64,000 nt of DNA from Gemmatimonadota bacterium (GTDB lineage Bacteria > Gemmatimonadota > Gemmatimonadetes > Palauibacterales > Palauibacteraceae): contig JAJDUL010000054.1 in NCBI GenBank assembly GCA_022826685.1, forward strand, positions 1-64,000, written 5' to 3'. Of the stretch, positions 52,389 to 61,065 are shown piece by piece. Position 1 is the stretch's first letter. The number at the start of each line of letters is the position of its first letter. A program made the translations under genes and the position numbers. The notes under the pieces are model-generated. The model saw nothing but the letters and a program-made list of their open reading frames with translations, made no database searches and was not told the DNA's origin.

Positions 52389-52640
52389 TTGAGCACTGCC
52401 ACCGTTGAGAGCACGCTCGACGAGATCGAGAGAGTCCTCGACGACATCCGTCCCGCGGTGCGCGCGGATGGAGGGGACATTCAGCTCGTTTCGTTCGACC
52501 CGGAGAGCGGATGCGTCGCGGTTCGGCTCGTCGGCGCCTGCTACGACTGCCCCATGTCGACCGCCACGCTTCGGGCCGGGATCGAACAGCATCTTTGCCA
52601 CGCGCTCCCAATGGTCCATTCCGTCGAGGCCGTCGCGTAG
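52389..52640 (+). CDS. NifU-like iron-sulfur scaffold domain protein
   Basis: The protein is 83 aa, a stand-alone NifU C-terminal domain. IRPAVRADGGDIQLVSFD and the CYDCPMS motif (CxxC cluster ligands) are diagnostic. It transfers Fe-S clusters to targets. TTG at 52389 is the only sensible start and the preceding frame has no ATG. The Mrp/ApbC gene follows by 14 bases, a common pairing for Fe-S delivery. Confidence 0.88.
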   Translation: MSTATVESTLDEIERVLDDIRPAVRADGGDIQLVSFDPESGCVAVRLVGACYDCPMSTATLRAGIEQHLCHALPMVHSVEAVA

Positions 52641-52654
52641 TCGAGCGTCAACCC

Positions 52655-53569
52655 GTGTCCGACACGCCGACCCGCGGCCCCCGGCCGCTTCCGATCATGG
52701 ATCCCGCGCCCAAGCGTCCCGGGCCGCCCCCAAAGGGCGACGACGGGGGAGCGGCGAGCCGCCACCCCTCGCAGGCGCCTCCCATGCCGGGCGTGGGCCG
52801 CGTCGTCGCGGTGAGTTCGGGCAAGGGTGGTGTCGGGAAATCCACGATCTCCACGAATCTCGCCGCAACCTGGACCCGTCAGGGCCATCGCGTCGGACTG
52901 CTCGATGGCGACATCTACGGCCCGGACATCCCGACGATGTTCGGGATCCAGGAGAAGCCCCGAATCGACCGTGAAGAAGTCGTGCCGCTGGAGGCGCACG
53001 GCGTGAAGCTCATGAGCATAGGCTTCCTCATCGAGGAGGACGCCCCGGCGATCTGGCGCGGACCCATCATCATGGGAGTCATCCGCCAGTTCATCCAGCA
53101 GGTCGCCTGGGGAGAACTCGACTACCTCGTGATCGATCTGCCGCCCGGGACGGGCGACGCGCAGTTGTCGCTGTGTCAACTCGTGCGCGTGGACGGAGCG
53201 GTCATGGTGACGACGCCCCAGGACGTGGCGGTCGGCGGCGTGTTGCGCGGTATCCGGATGTTCGAGAAGCTCGATGTGCCGGTCCTCGGCATCGTCGAGA
53301 ACATGCGCGGTTTCGCGTGTCCCGGGTGTGGCGAGACGCACGACATCTTCGGCGCCGGCGGCGGCGAGCGACTCGCGGGCTCGATCGACGTGCCCTTCCT
53401 GGGCGCCGTGCCGCTAGGTGTGTCGGTCCGCGAGGAGAGCGATCGAGGGGTCCCCACGTCGATCGGAAGACCAGACGCACCGGAAGCCCGGGCCTTCGCA
53501 AGCATCGCGTCCGCGGCCGTCGCCCGGCTGGAGGCGGTGGAGGCCTTGCGCGAGGAGGCTGCCGGCTAG
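52655..53569 (+). CDS. Mrp/NBP35-family Fe-S carrier ATPase
   Basis: The protein is 304 aa. The P-loop SSGKGGVGKSTISTNLAA (deviant Walker A), VIDLPPGTGDAQL and the CxxC in FACPGCGETHDIF are present. It lacks the N-terminal DUF59 (MIP18) domain seen in many bacterial Mrp proteins; the N-terminus is a 40-residue Pro-rich tail. It carries a [4Fe-4S] cluster to apo-enzymes. GTG at 52655 is chosen; ATG at 52697 would shorten the tail by 14 residues. Confidence 0.9.
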   Translation: MSDTPTRGPRPLPIMDPAPKRPGPPPKGDDGGAASRHPSQAPPMPGVGRVVAVSSGKGGVGKSTISTNLAATWTRQGHRVGLLDGDIYGPDIPTMFGIQEKPRIDREEVVPLEAHGVKLMSIGFLIEEDAPAIWRGPIIMGVIRQFIQQVAWGELDYLVIDLPPGTGDAQLSLCQLVRVDGAVMVTTPQDVAVGGVLRGIRMFEKLDVPVLGIVENMRGFACPGCGETHDIFGAGGGERLAGSIDVPFLGAVPLGVSVREESDRGVPTSIGRPDAPEARAFASIASAAVARLEAVEALREEAAG

Positions 53570-53581
53570 CTAAGCCCGTGC

Positions 53582-54514
53582 TTAGCCGTGCTCCACGATG
53601 ACGGATCCGAGCCCGGCGACCAGCGTGACTTCCAGCCGTACGCGCGCCGTCTCCCAGTTCGGACTCAGCCAGTAATCCCCCACCTTCTCGAAGCTCTCCG
53701 CACTCAGTGAGGCGAGTCCGCTCCGCCGAACGCGGACGCCGATGTGCGCCGGAACCCGCATCAGGAGTTCGCCCAGTCCCATCCTGATCTCGGCTTCGGC
53801 GCTCGATCGCCAGGATCCGGAGAAGTCCAGGACGACGTCGCCGACGAGACCGTAGAACTCCAGGCGCCGGAAGCGGGCATTGCCGAGGTTCTCGGCCATG
53901 AAGGCCGTGGCGCCCGACTTGATGGACAGCAACTCCATCGCCGCGCGGTTCTCGCGAGCGAAACCGACCTCGACATCGCTGGCGCCGGTGATGAGTTCAA
54001 GCTCCGTAAGGTGCGTGCCGCCGAGGTCCAGGCGCGCGCGTCCGGCGCCGATCCCGAGCCGCAGACGCGTGGGCACCGAGGGATTCAGCGACAGGTCCAG
54101 CCTCCCGGCTGCGTCCGCATCTCGAGGAAGGTCCTCGAGTTCGAGTTCCGGGTCGACCGACCACGTCGCATCCTCGGAATCGCGCCCGTCCTCGGGAGAC
54201 GACGACGCGGTCAGCCGAAGGTGTCCCGTTCGACCGACACGACGCCAATCGCGACGGGGAAGGGAACGTTCGGAGTCGTAACGGAGCCGCACATCGTAAA
54301 GCAGAGGTGTCTCCGAGGGGGAGACGTCGAGCCGCCCGCCCGCGTAAATGAGCTCGATTTCGAGCGCTTCCAGGTCGCCGCTCTGCCGCGCCGTCCGGAA
54401 GTCCCGCCACTCCTGAGCCGCGCCGGGCGTCAGCGCTCCGCCGAACAACAGCGAAGCGAACACGACCGGCAGCGCCCTCGCCGCGGCGCCGGCTATCGGG
54501 GCATCAGGCATCAT
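53582..54514 (-). CDS. Secreted toastrack-type (LiaF-like/DUF4097) protein
   Basis: The protein is 310 aa with a signal peptide (AGAAARALPVVFASLLFGGA). The body is an array of short beta strands, RLDLSLNPSVPTRLRLGIGA, then LDLGGTHLTELELITGASDV, the repeating pattern of the toastrack fold found in LiaF and anti-sigma-linked proteins. The ATG overlaps the stop of the upstream bactofilin-like gene. It is the last gene of the sigma-factor operon, so it probably senses or transmits an envelope signal. Confidence 0.8.
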   Translation of the reverse strand: MMPDAPIAGAAARALPVVFASLLFGGALTPGAAQEWRDFRTARQSGDLEALEIELIYAGGRLDVSPSETPLLYDVRLRYDSERSLPRRDWRRVGRTGHLRLTASSSPEDGRDSEDATWSVDPELELEDLPRDADAAGRLDLSLNPSVPTRLRLGIGAGRARLDLGGTHLTELELITGASDVEVGFARENRAAMELLSIKSGATAFMAENLGNARFRRLEFYGLVGDVVLDFSGSWRSSAEAEIRMGLGELLMRVPAHIGVRVRRSGLASLSAESFEKVGDYWLSPNWETARVRLEVTLVAGLGSVIVEHG

Positions 54515-56105
54515 CCGGGGGGGTGGAGGGCGGATCGGTCCCGGCTCCCGCCGACGCACCGTCGCCGGGAGCGCTGTCCGCCGACCAGTCGATCACGACG
54601 CTCCGTCCGCCGCCCCTCGTGAGCAGGACGCTCCCGAAGCCGGCCGTGACGACGATCCAGGTGCCGACCATGGCCACGGAGAGGATCAGGCCGCGTACGA
54701 AATCCGCCGCGCCGCCGAGCACCCACAGGGCGGCGCCGGCGGCGAAGGGGAGCATCAGAAGCGCGAGTCCGCTGACGACGTAGTAATAGGAGTTCGAACG
54801 GCGGAGTCTCTCCAGCCATTCGGAGCGGAAGCGGCGCCGGGCGAATATCTCGCCGCCGGCGTGCGCAGCCGCGAGATATCCGAAGACCCCGGCGAGCGCC
54901 ATGGCAGGAACGAGGAAGAGCGCGACCGGGATGGTGATGATCAGCACGGTGAGAACGAGAAGCACGGGAAGGAACAGCACCTCCCCGGCGAGACCCATGG
55001 CAAACGAGCGGGCGAACTCCAGCCGAACCGTGTCCGAGACGGTTTCCAGCCGGCGGCGCCCAAAGTATACGAGCAGCAAGCCGAGTGCGGCGAAAACCAT
55101 GAATGCGCAACCCGCGGCGATCACCCCCTCGGCGGCCCGCCCGAAGTTGCGCGCGATACGCGATCCGAGGCCCGGCTGCGCGGACCGCATGCGCATCGGG
55201 GCTTCGAACGACTCGACGCGCTGAACGGCGGGAACGTCCGGCGCTGCCCGCGCCGGCGGTTCCGAAGGCGTCAGGCGGATGTCGGAGAGGATCTCCCCTT
55301 CGACCCTGGACGCATCTCCACCGAAGTCGATCTCGCCTCCCACCTGAAGCACATCGCCCCGCACGCGTGCGCCGCCGTCCAGCACGAGCGCACCGTCCAG
55401 CAAGAGGATGTCGCCATCGACGTCCCCATCGAGTCTCAGCGTTCCGTCGAGAATCGCGACATCTCCCGGGATCGTGGCCTCGGCGAGAACCTCGTAGTCG
55501 CCATGGACGATCATGGCCAGCCGGCCCTCGGTGAACTCGCCGGAGTCACCGAGCCGTCCGAGTGCGTCGCGCAGCCGATCCAACTCGCCCGTGACGTCGA
55601 AGCCAAGTCCGCCCGGGACGATCTGCATGGGTCCCGGTTGGCCGGAGATCCCCGGCGCCGGCTCGGCCGCCGGGAGGGCGGGCGCCGCGCCGGCCGGCGC
55701 CGGAGCGGCGAGCCCGAGAATCGCGTCGATCCGCCCGGCAAGGGCCCGGGCCGCATCCCCGTCGGCAGCCTCCGCCGATGAACTCCACTCCTCCAGGAAC
55801 CGTCGGAATTCGACCAGGCCGCTGCGCACCGCGGAAGCATCCTCTCCCGCGTGCTCGCGGAGGAAATCCCGCCAGGCGCTCTCCAGGCCTCCGCGCTCCG
55901 CGTAGGATCCGATCCCGATTCCGTCCACCTCGACGGTCTCGCCCTCGAAGCGAAGTCGATGCTCGGTGCCGCTCTCCAGTTCGAACCACAACTCGGCCCG
56001 TCCGACGGCGGAGAACGTGATCGCGGCGCCGGCGATGCCGACCTCCTGCGCGCCGACGGGAAGCGCGACCGCGAAACAGGACAGGAACGCCAGCGCCCGC
56101 CTCAT
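54504..56105 (-). CDS. Bactofilin-like protein with membrane domain
   Basis: The protein is 533 aa: signal peptide (ALAFLSCFAVALPVGAQ), a helical region, then a bactofilin-like beta-helix (GDVAILDGTLRLDGDVDGDI, then LVLDGGARVRGDVLQVGG). Residues of about 370-510 contain four or more transmembrane helices (MVFAALGLLLVYFGRRRLE, LVLTVLIITIPVALFLVP). The ATG at 56105 overlaps the anti-sigma stop (ATGA). It is likely a membrane-anchored exported polymer or adaptor in the envelope response. Confidence 0.8.
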   Translation of the reverse strand: MRRALAFLSCFAVALPVGAQEVGIAGAAITFSAVGRAELWFELESGTEHRLRFEGETVEVDGIGIGSYAERGGLESAWRDFLREHAGEDASAVRSGLVEFRRFLEEWSSSAEAADGDAARALAGRIDAILGLAAPAPAGAAPALPAAEPAPGISGQPGPMQIVPGGLGFDVTGELDRLRDALGRLGDSGEFTEGRLAMIVHGDYEVLAEATIPGDVAILDGTLRLDGDVDGDILLLDGALVLDGGARVRGDVLQVGGEIDFGGDASRVEGEILSDIRLTPSEPPARAAPDVPAVQRVESFEAPMRMRSAQPGLGSRIARNFGRAAEGVIAAGCAFMVFAALGLLLVYFGRRRLETVSDTVRLEFARSFAMGLAGEVLFLPVLLVLTVLIITIPVALFLVPAMALAGVFGYLAAAHAGGEIFARRRFRSEWLERLRRSNSYYYVVSGLALLMLPFAAGAALWVLGGAADFVRGLILSVAMVGTWIVVTAGFGSVLLTRGGGRSVVIDWSADSAPGDGASAGAGTDPPSTPPDDA

Positions 56106-56893
56106 GCGGCCCTCTCGATGCGAACGCGCTGTGGGAGCGGCTGCCGGAACATCCTGGCCATGAACCAGAGAGAGGCGAGTCCGACAAGACTCGACAGCGC
56201 CAGGCTGCCGAGCGCAGCGGCGGGGCTGATCCGGTCGGTGATCGATCCAGCGGCGTCCACGAGGCCGAGACGGTATGCCAAACGGCCCGTCGCGAGCATG
56301 GCGTCGACCAGCACGGCCCGCGCACCACCGAAGGCCACCGTGAGAAGCTGGCCGGGCGCCAGGCCCTGAGCGCCGAACAGCCAGGCCGCGGCGCCCCCCG
56401 ACACGGTTAGCATCGCTGCGCCCGCCGTGGCCAGCGCCGCACGGCGGCGCCGCGCGAAGCGCAGGAGGCGCTCCGGCCATGGGACCGGCAATCGCACGCG
56501 GGCCATGACCGCCGAGGCGAACGCCGGGGCGGGAGACCAGGTTCGGAGCCTTGAGAGGGCACGGTCGAGTGCCGGGTGAGGCAGGTCGACCTGCGTCAGG
56601 ACATCGCGCGCGAAGGAGGGCGCCGGGGACCATTCGGGCAACTGTGCAAGCTGATGATCGAGCGCGGCACCCGCGAGGTCGATCCGCTGTGCGACACCCT
56701 CTGCAAATCCGTCGGTCGGCCGATGCGCGGCCAGACCCTCGAGAAGCGCGATGACGTCCTGCAGCGCCTCCACTTCCTTTCGGCAACGGGCGCACTCGGC
56801 CAGGTGGTCGGCCGCCGTCCCGGGCGGGGACGACGCTCGCTTCCGGCGGGCCATTCGCTCGATTTCCTCAGGTGTAAGGTGCGGCAAGTTCAC
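56102..56893 (-). CDS. Zinc-finger anti-sigma factor, membrane-bound
   Basis: The protein is 263 aa. The N-terminal zf-HC2 anti-sigma domain has HLAECARC (HxxxCxxC). A transmembrane helix near residue 150 (LATAGAAMLTVSGGAAAWLF) and a second hydrophobic stretch near residue 230 anchor it in the membrane. It should hold the adjacent sigma factor inactive until signal-induced proteolysis or release. GTG start at 56893, 54 bases after the sigma gene. Confidence 0.85.
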   Translation of the reverse strand: MNLPHLTPEEIERMARRKRASSPPGTAADHLAECARCRKEVEALQDVIALLEGLAAHRPTDGFAEGVAQRIDLAGAALDHQLAQLPEWSPAPSFARDVLTQVDLPHPALDRALSRLRTWSPAPAFASAVMARVRLPVPWPERLLRFARRRRAALATAGAAMLTVSGGAAAWLFGAQGLAPGQLLTVAFGGARAVLVDAMLATGRLAYRLGLVDAAGSITDRISPAAALGSLALSSLVGLASLWFMARMFRQPLPQRVRIERAA

Positions 56894-56947
56894 TCCTGTT
56901 CTCCCCTGGAGGCGCAGGCAACCCTCGGCAAGAGCGGCTGCGCGCTT

Positions 56948-57541
56948 CTACGGCTCCGTCAGATGTACGAGAGCGGCCTTCAATTCGTTTCTCGCCCGAT
57001 GGATATACGTCTTCACGGTTCCGAGCGGGATCTCCATCACCTGCGCGATCTCATCGTACGCGTAGCCCTCGATGTGCCGCAGGAGGATCGCGGTTCGGTA
57101 TTCGGGTCGCAGCTGTCCGATGGCCGCTTCGATCTCGGAGCCGAGTTCACGGGCCTCGAGAAGTTCATCGGGTCGTTCGTCACCGGAGACCAGCGTGATT
57201 TCCGTCGCGGCCTGCCGGTCCGGGGTCACCGCGTCCGGCGCGCCGTGCATGGAAACGACATCGAGTTCCTTCCGGCGCAGATGATCTATCGTCAGGTTAT
57301 AGCCGATCTTGAAGAGCCAGGAGGAGAACTTGTAGGAGGGATCGTAGCGGCGGAGATTGTTCAACGTGCGGACGAACGTCTCCTGGGCCAGGTCCTCCGC
57401 CAGTTCCCGGTCCCGCACCATCCGGAAGATGAGAGAGAAGACCGGACGTTCGAACCGGAGCACGATCTCGCGCGCCGCCCGTTCATCGCCGCGGAGGCAC
57501 ATCTCCACCAGCGTCTGCTCGCTGTGATCCGAGTAGCTCAC
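56948..57541 (-). CDS. ECF-family RNA polymerase sigma factor
   Basis: The protein is 197 aa, the size of ECF sigma factors. Region 2 has LAEDLAQETFVRTLNNLRRY and FSSWLFKIGYNLTIDHLRRK; region 4 has LRPEYRTAILLRHIEGY and EIAQVMEIPLGTVKTYIHRA. The region between 2 and 4 is slightly extended. GTG at 57541 has GGAGGGG eleven bases upstream. It is the first gene of a four-gene operon with its anti-sigma factor and two envelope proteins. A large hairpin precedes it. Confidence 0.92.
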   Translation of the reverse strand: MSYSDHSEQTLVEMCLRGDERAAREIVLRFERPVFSLIFRMVRDRELAEDLAQETFVRTLNNLRRYDPSYKFSSWLFKIGYNLTIDHLRRKELDVVSMHGAPDAVTPDRQAATEITLVSGDERPDELLEARELGSEIEAAIGQLRPEYRTAILLRHIEGYAYDEIAQVMEIPLGTVKTYIHRARNELKAALVHLTEP

Positions 57542-57559
57542 TCGATCCTGCCCCTCCGG

Positions 57560-57598
57560 GTCGCGGCGGCGGGCCGGAGGCGGCCGGGTCGCCGCGAC
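57560..57598 (-). other. Long stem-loop in the sigma-factor 5' leader
   Basis: On the transcript strand GTCGCGGCG and CGCCGCGAC (9 bp) enclose an inner GGCCG/CGGCC pairing with a GAGG loop. It lies 19 bases upstream of the GTG start at 57541, just before the GGAGGGG ribosome site, and so could affect translation. No T-run follows it. Confidence 0.5.
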
Positions 57599-57704
57599 CG
57601 ACGCGGCACGCCGGGTTCCGGCCCTTCCTACACGGCTCCGCGACCAATATGCGCGCCGAAGGCCGTTGCCGGCATGCGCCGACCCCATCCCGGGGCGGAC
57701 GATG

Positions 57705-58556
57705 CTAACGCTGGCAGCCGGCACAGAAGAACGAACTCCGTCCGGCCTGCACGATCCGACGGATCGGTCGGTCGCAGGCGGGGCACGCGACTCCCTCGCG
57801 CCCGTAGACGTCCAGCCGCGTCTGAAATGAGCCCGAGCGGCCGTTGACGGCGCGATAGTCCCGTAGCGTCGTTCCCGCGCTCTCGAGCGCCCCGCGGAGG
57901 ACCGCCCGCACCGCCCGATGCAGCCGGCGCACGTCCTGCGCGTCGAGCGACCCCGCCGGTCGGCGCGGGTCGATCCTCGCGCGGTACAACGCCTCACTGG
58001 CGTAGATGTTCCCCAGGCCCGCGACGCGCCGCTGGTCCAGCAGCGTGTTCTTGATCGGCGCCCGCAGCGGCGCGACGATGCGAGCCAGGCGGGCGGCGGT
58101 GAACGTTCGGCCGAGGGGCTCCGGTCCGAGCGCGGCCTCGCGCGTCTTCCATGCCTCGGGCGTCAGCAGGTCGAAGCCGCCGAGGCGGCGGACATCGTCG
58201 TAGAAGAGCGTCCGGCCATCGTCGAGCTCGAGGTCGAGGCCCGGATGCCGGAACTCCGCGGAGTCCGGACGTTGCGGGGCGAGGGCGAAACGGCCGGTCA
58301 TGCGGACCTGTACGCGCATCAACCGCTCCACGGGACCGTCGACGCCGTCCGCCGCGTGGAGCGGGAAGAGCAGGTATTTTGCCCGGCGCTCCGCGTCTCC
58401 GAAGGTGCGTCCGAGTACGGCGCGGGAGAACGACCGCGCCGAAAGCCCTCCGAGGATCAGGTCGTCGTGATGAACCCGGGTGCGGCGGATCCGCCGGCCA
58501 CGGAGGAGCGGGGCGAGATCCCGGCGCATCGTCTCGACCTCGGGGAGTTCCGGCAC
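57705..58556 (-). CDS. mutM: Formamidopyrimidine-DNA glycosylase
   Basis: The protein is 283 aa. The catalytic N-terminal Pro (after Met) is in MPELPEVETMRR, with Lys in RRAKYLL, GLGNIYASEALY and the C-terminal zinc finger CPAC...CAGCQR. It excises oxidised purines such as 8-oxoG and cuts the abasic site. GTG start at 58556, eight bases after purD. It complements endonuclease III at 30362. Confidence 0.94.
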   Translation of the reverse strand: MPELPEVETMRRDLAPLLRGRRIRRTRVHHDDLILGGLSARSFSRAVLGRTFGDAERRAKYLLFPLHAADGVDGPVERLMRVQVRMTGRFALAPQRPDSAEFRHPGLDLELDDGRTLFYDDVRRLGGFDLLTPEAWKTREAALGPEPLGRTFTAARLARIVAPLRAPIKNTLLDQRRVAGLGNIYASEALYRARIDPRRPAGSLDAQDVRRLHRAVRAVLRGALESAGTTLRDYRAVNGRSGSFQTRLDVYGREGVACPACDRPIRRIVQAGRSSFFCAGCQR

Positions 58557-58564
58557 GATGACCG

Positions 58565-59893
58565 CTAGCCACCCGAGGTCGTACTTGAGGGACGGATTCG
58601 CGCCGACTCGTCCGGCCCGAGCCGGCCGGGATCCAGTTCGTGCCAGCCGATGTCGGATCGCGAATGGGCGCCATCGAATCGGATCCGGGCCGCGGCCGCG
58701 CGGCTGCGCCGCGCCGCTTCTTCGAGCGTCCCGCCGAACCCGGTGATCCCGAGCACCCGGCCTCCGGCGGTGACCAGCCGACCCTCCCTCATCGCGGTCC
58801 CGGCGTGAAACACCCTCACCTCGGCGGGGTCGAAGGCCGGTATCTCGATCGGCCGCCCGGAATCCGAGCTCTCCGGGTATCCGGCGCTCGCCAGCACGGT
58901 GACGAGCGCGTGCCCGGGAGCGGCTTCGGGACGCCAGCCGGTGAGCGAGTCACCGTGCGCAACCCGCAGCATCGGCTCAAGCAGGTTCGAACGCGTGAGC
59001 GGGAGGACGACCTGCGTCTCCGGATCTCCCATCCGACAGTTGAACTCGACGACGCGCGGCCCCGCGGCGGTCAGCATGAGCCCCGCGTACAGGAAGCCGC
59101 GATAGGGGGCGCCGGACTCCGCCATCGCCTCGAGCACCGGCTGCGCGATCTCGCGCCGCACCTCGTCGATGAAATCCGGATCCGCGGGAGCCGCGGGGGA
59201 GTACGCCCCCATGCCGCCGGTGTTCAGGCCGCGGTCTCCCTCCCCGACCCGCTTGTAGTCGCGGGACGTGAGCAGCGGGACGGCGTGCTCCCCGTCCGCC
59301 ACGAAGAAGACGGACAGCTCCACGCCGCGCATGAACTCCTCGATCACAACCCGTCCGCCCGCGTCCCCGAACTTGCGGTCGACCATCATCTCCTCGATCG
59401 CCGTCCGGGCTTCACCGCGCGTTTCGCAGACGATCGCGCCCTTGCCGGCCGCCAGGCCGGAAGCCTTTACAACGAGGGGCTCCTCGTGGCCCGCGACGTA
59501 GTCCAGCGCCGCCGCGGCATCGTCGAACGTCTCGTGATCGGCCGTCGGAACGCCGCAGTCGCGCATCAGCTGTTTGGCGAACGCCTTGGAAGCCTCGAGG
59601 CGGGCTCCCGCCCGGTCGGGCCCGAAAACAGGCAGGCCGGCCTCGGCGAAGCGGTCGGCGATCCCCGCCGCGAGAGGCGCCTCGGGTCCGACGACGGTGA
59701 GGTCGATGCGCCGCGCCGCCGCAAAGTCGAGGAGGCGTCCGATGTCGTCGGCCCCGATGTCGACGAGTTCCGCCGTGTCGAGCATGCCCGGGTTGCCGGG
59801 CGCCGCGTAGATCGTGGCGTCCGGCGCGTCGCGGCGGAGACAGTCCGCGAAGGCGTGCTCCCGGCCGCCGCTTCCGATGATGAGGAGGTTCAT
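58565..59893 (-). CDS. purD: Phosphoribosylamine-glycine ligase
   Basis: The protein is 442 aa. PurD catalyses the second step of purine synthesis (phosphoribosylamine + glycine + ATP). Motifs are LLIIGSGGREHA, AAPGNPG, the ATP-grasp P-loop-like VVKASGLAAGKGAIV, and EFNCRMGDPETQV. The C-terminal tail of about 20 residues is longer than in E. coli PurD. The mutM gene follows closely on the same strand. Confidence 0.95.
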   Translation of the reverse strand: MNLLIIGSGGREHAFADCLRRDAPDATIYAAPGNPGMLDTAELVDIGADDIGRLLDFAAARRIDLTVVGPEAPLAAGIADRFAEAGLPVFGPDRAGARLEASKAFAKQLMRDCGVPTADHETFDDAAAALDYVAGHEEPLVVKASGLAAGKGAIVCETRGEARTAIEEMMVDRKFGDAGGRVVIEEFMRGVELSVFFVADGEHAVPLLTSRDYKRVGEGDRGLNTGGMGAYSPAAPADPDFIDEVRREIAQPVLEAMAESGAPYRGFLYAGLMLTAAGPRVVEFNCRMGDPETQVVLPLTRSNLLEPMLRVAHGDSLTGWRPEAAPGHALVTVLASAGYPESSDSGRPIEIPAFDPAEVRVFHAGTAMREGRLVTAGGRVLGITGFGGTLEEAARRSRAAAARIRFDGAHSRSDIGWHELDPGRLGPDESARIRPSSTTSGG

Positions 59894-59946
59894 GGCGGCA
59901 GGATGACGTGCCCGTCCCCGCCGGGCAACGGCTGCAGGCAGGTCGG

Positions 59947-60936
59947 CTAGTCTTCCGCGCGCCCCTTGAAGGCGCCGGTCAGCCGATCCCGCAATCGGTC
60001 CACCGCGGCGTCGACCTCGTCGAAGAGTTCGCGAGCGCCGTCCTGATAGCCCTTCGCCGCCTCCCGGAGATCCTCGCGATACGGGCGGTCGTCCTGCTCG
60101 TCCCGGTGCTGGTACTCACCGGCGAGAATGCGGTCGTACTCGCCGCTCTCGATCCAGTCGCGCAGTTCGGCCACGCGGATCACCGCGAACGGATGGGTCT
60201 GGCCGAGCACGTTGAGCACCTTGTAGACCGCGTCGAGGAGGTCGCCGCCGGCCCGGTACTCGTCCGACTGCGCGATGAACTCGTCGAGATCGAGCGTGAC
60301 CCCGCGCATCCCGCCCGCAAGCTGCATCAGCGCCGACATCGTGACCTGGGGATTCTGCACGGCGAGGACGCCCGCGCGGTCGGAGGAGAGTTCGCTCTTC
60401 CGATACCACTCCATGAGGGCTACGTGGATCGGGATCAACGCGAGACCGGCGAGCGGATAGCGAAAGAGAACGAGATAGCGGATGAGGATCAGCAGCGTGC
60501 GGTAGAAGACGTGGCCCGAGAGGATGTGCCCGACCTCGTGACCGAGCACGGCCTCGACCTCGTCCTCCGACAACACCTCGAGCATCGAGGAGTTGAGGAC
60601 GATGAACGGCTTGCCGAAGCCGACGGCCCCCGCGTTCACGACCGGCGTCTGGGAGATGTAGCACTCCGGCCGCTCCTCCAGATCGAGCACTTCGCACACG
60701 CGGGCGAGCCGCGCGTGGACCCACGCGTACTGCTTTTCCGACGTGCGCACCGCGTTCGCCTTGAAGGCGAGCCGGAGCGCCCGTTCCCCGAACAGCCCGA
60801 AGATCTTTCGCAGGGCGAGGTCGAACCCCGGAATCCTGCGGAGCGCATTGAGCGCCGCCCGGTCCGCCGGGTGTTCCCACGAGACCGGGGCGATCTGCGT
60901 GAGGATCCGCCTCTGGTGTTCGTCACCTGCCGCCAT
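59947..60936 (-). CDS. M48-family zinc metallopeptidase
   Basis: The protein is 329 aa. The HEVGH zinc motif (LGHEVGHILSGHV) and the downstream SELSSDRAGV glutamate are those of M48 peptidases (HtpX/Ste24/BepA type). A hydrophobic segment follows the motif (LLILIRYLVLFRYPLAGLAL), so it is probably an inner-membrane enzyme. The C-terminal 80 residues are acidic and charged. ATG at 60936 with GGGGGTG upstream is preferred over TTG 60939. Likely a membrane-protein quality-control protease. Confidence 0.88.
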   Translation of the reverse strand: MAAGDEHQRRILTQIAPVSWEHPADRAALNALRRIPGFDLALRKIFGLFGERALRLAFKANAVRTSEKQYAWVHARLARVCEVLDLEERPECYISQTPVVNAGAVGFGKPFIVLNSSMLEVLSEDEVEAVLGHEVGHILSGHVFYRTLLILIRYLVLFRYPLAGLALIPIHVALMEWYRKSELSSDRAGVLAVQNPQVTMSALMQLAGGMRGVTLDLDEFIAQSDEYRAGGDLLDAVYKVLNVLGQTHPFAVIRVAELRDWIESGEYDRILAGEYQHRDEQDDRPYREDLREAAKGYQDGARELFDEVDAAVDRLRDRLTGAFKGRAED

Positions 60937-60972
60937 CAATCACCCCCTGCGCGTCAAATCGCGCTCATGTGA

Positions 60973-60995
60973 GCCGGCCGATTCGCGGGGCCGGC
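60973..60995 (-). terminator. Possible terminator hairpin after the cystathionine synthase-type gene
   Basis: GCCGGCC / GGCCGGC form a perfect 7-bp stem with a 9-base loop between the stop of the upstream minus-strand gene (61066) and the M48 gene. No uniform U-tract follows, so its strength is uncertain. Confidence 0.35.
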
Positions 60996-61065
60996 CTCCG
61001 CGCTCCCGGTTCTACGTCCGGCCCCGATTCCCTGTTTCAACTCCGGGACTGCCGCACCCCGCCGC

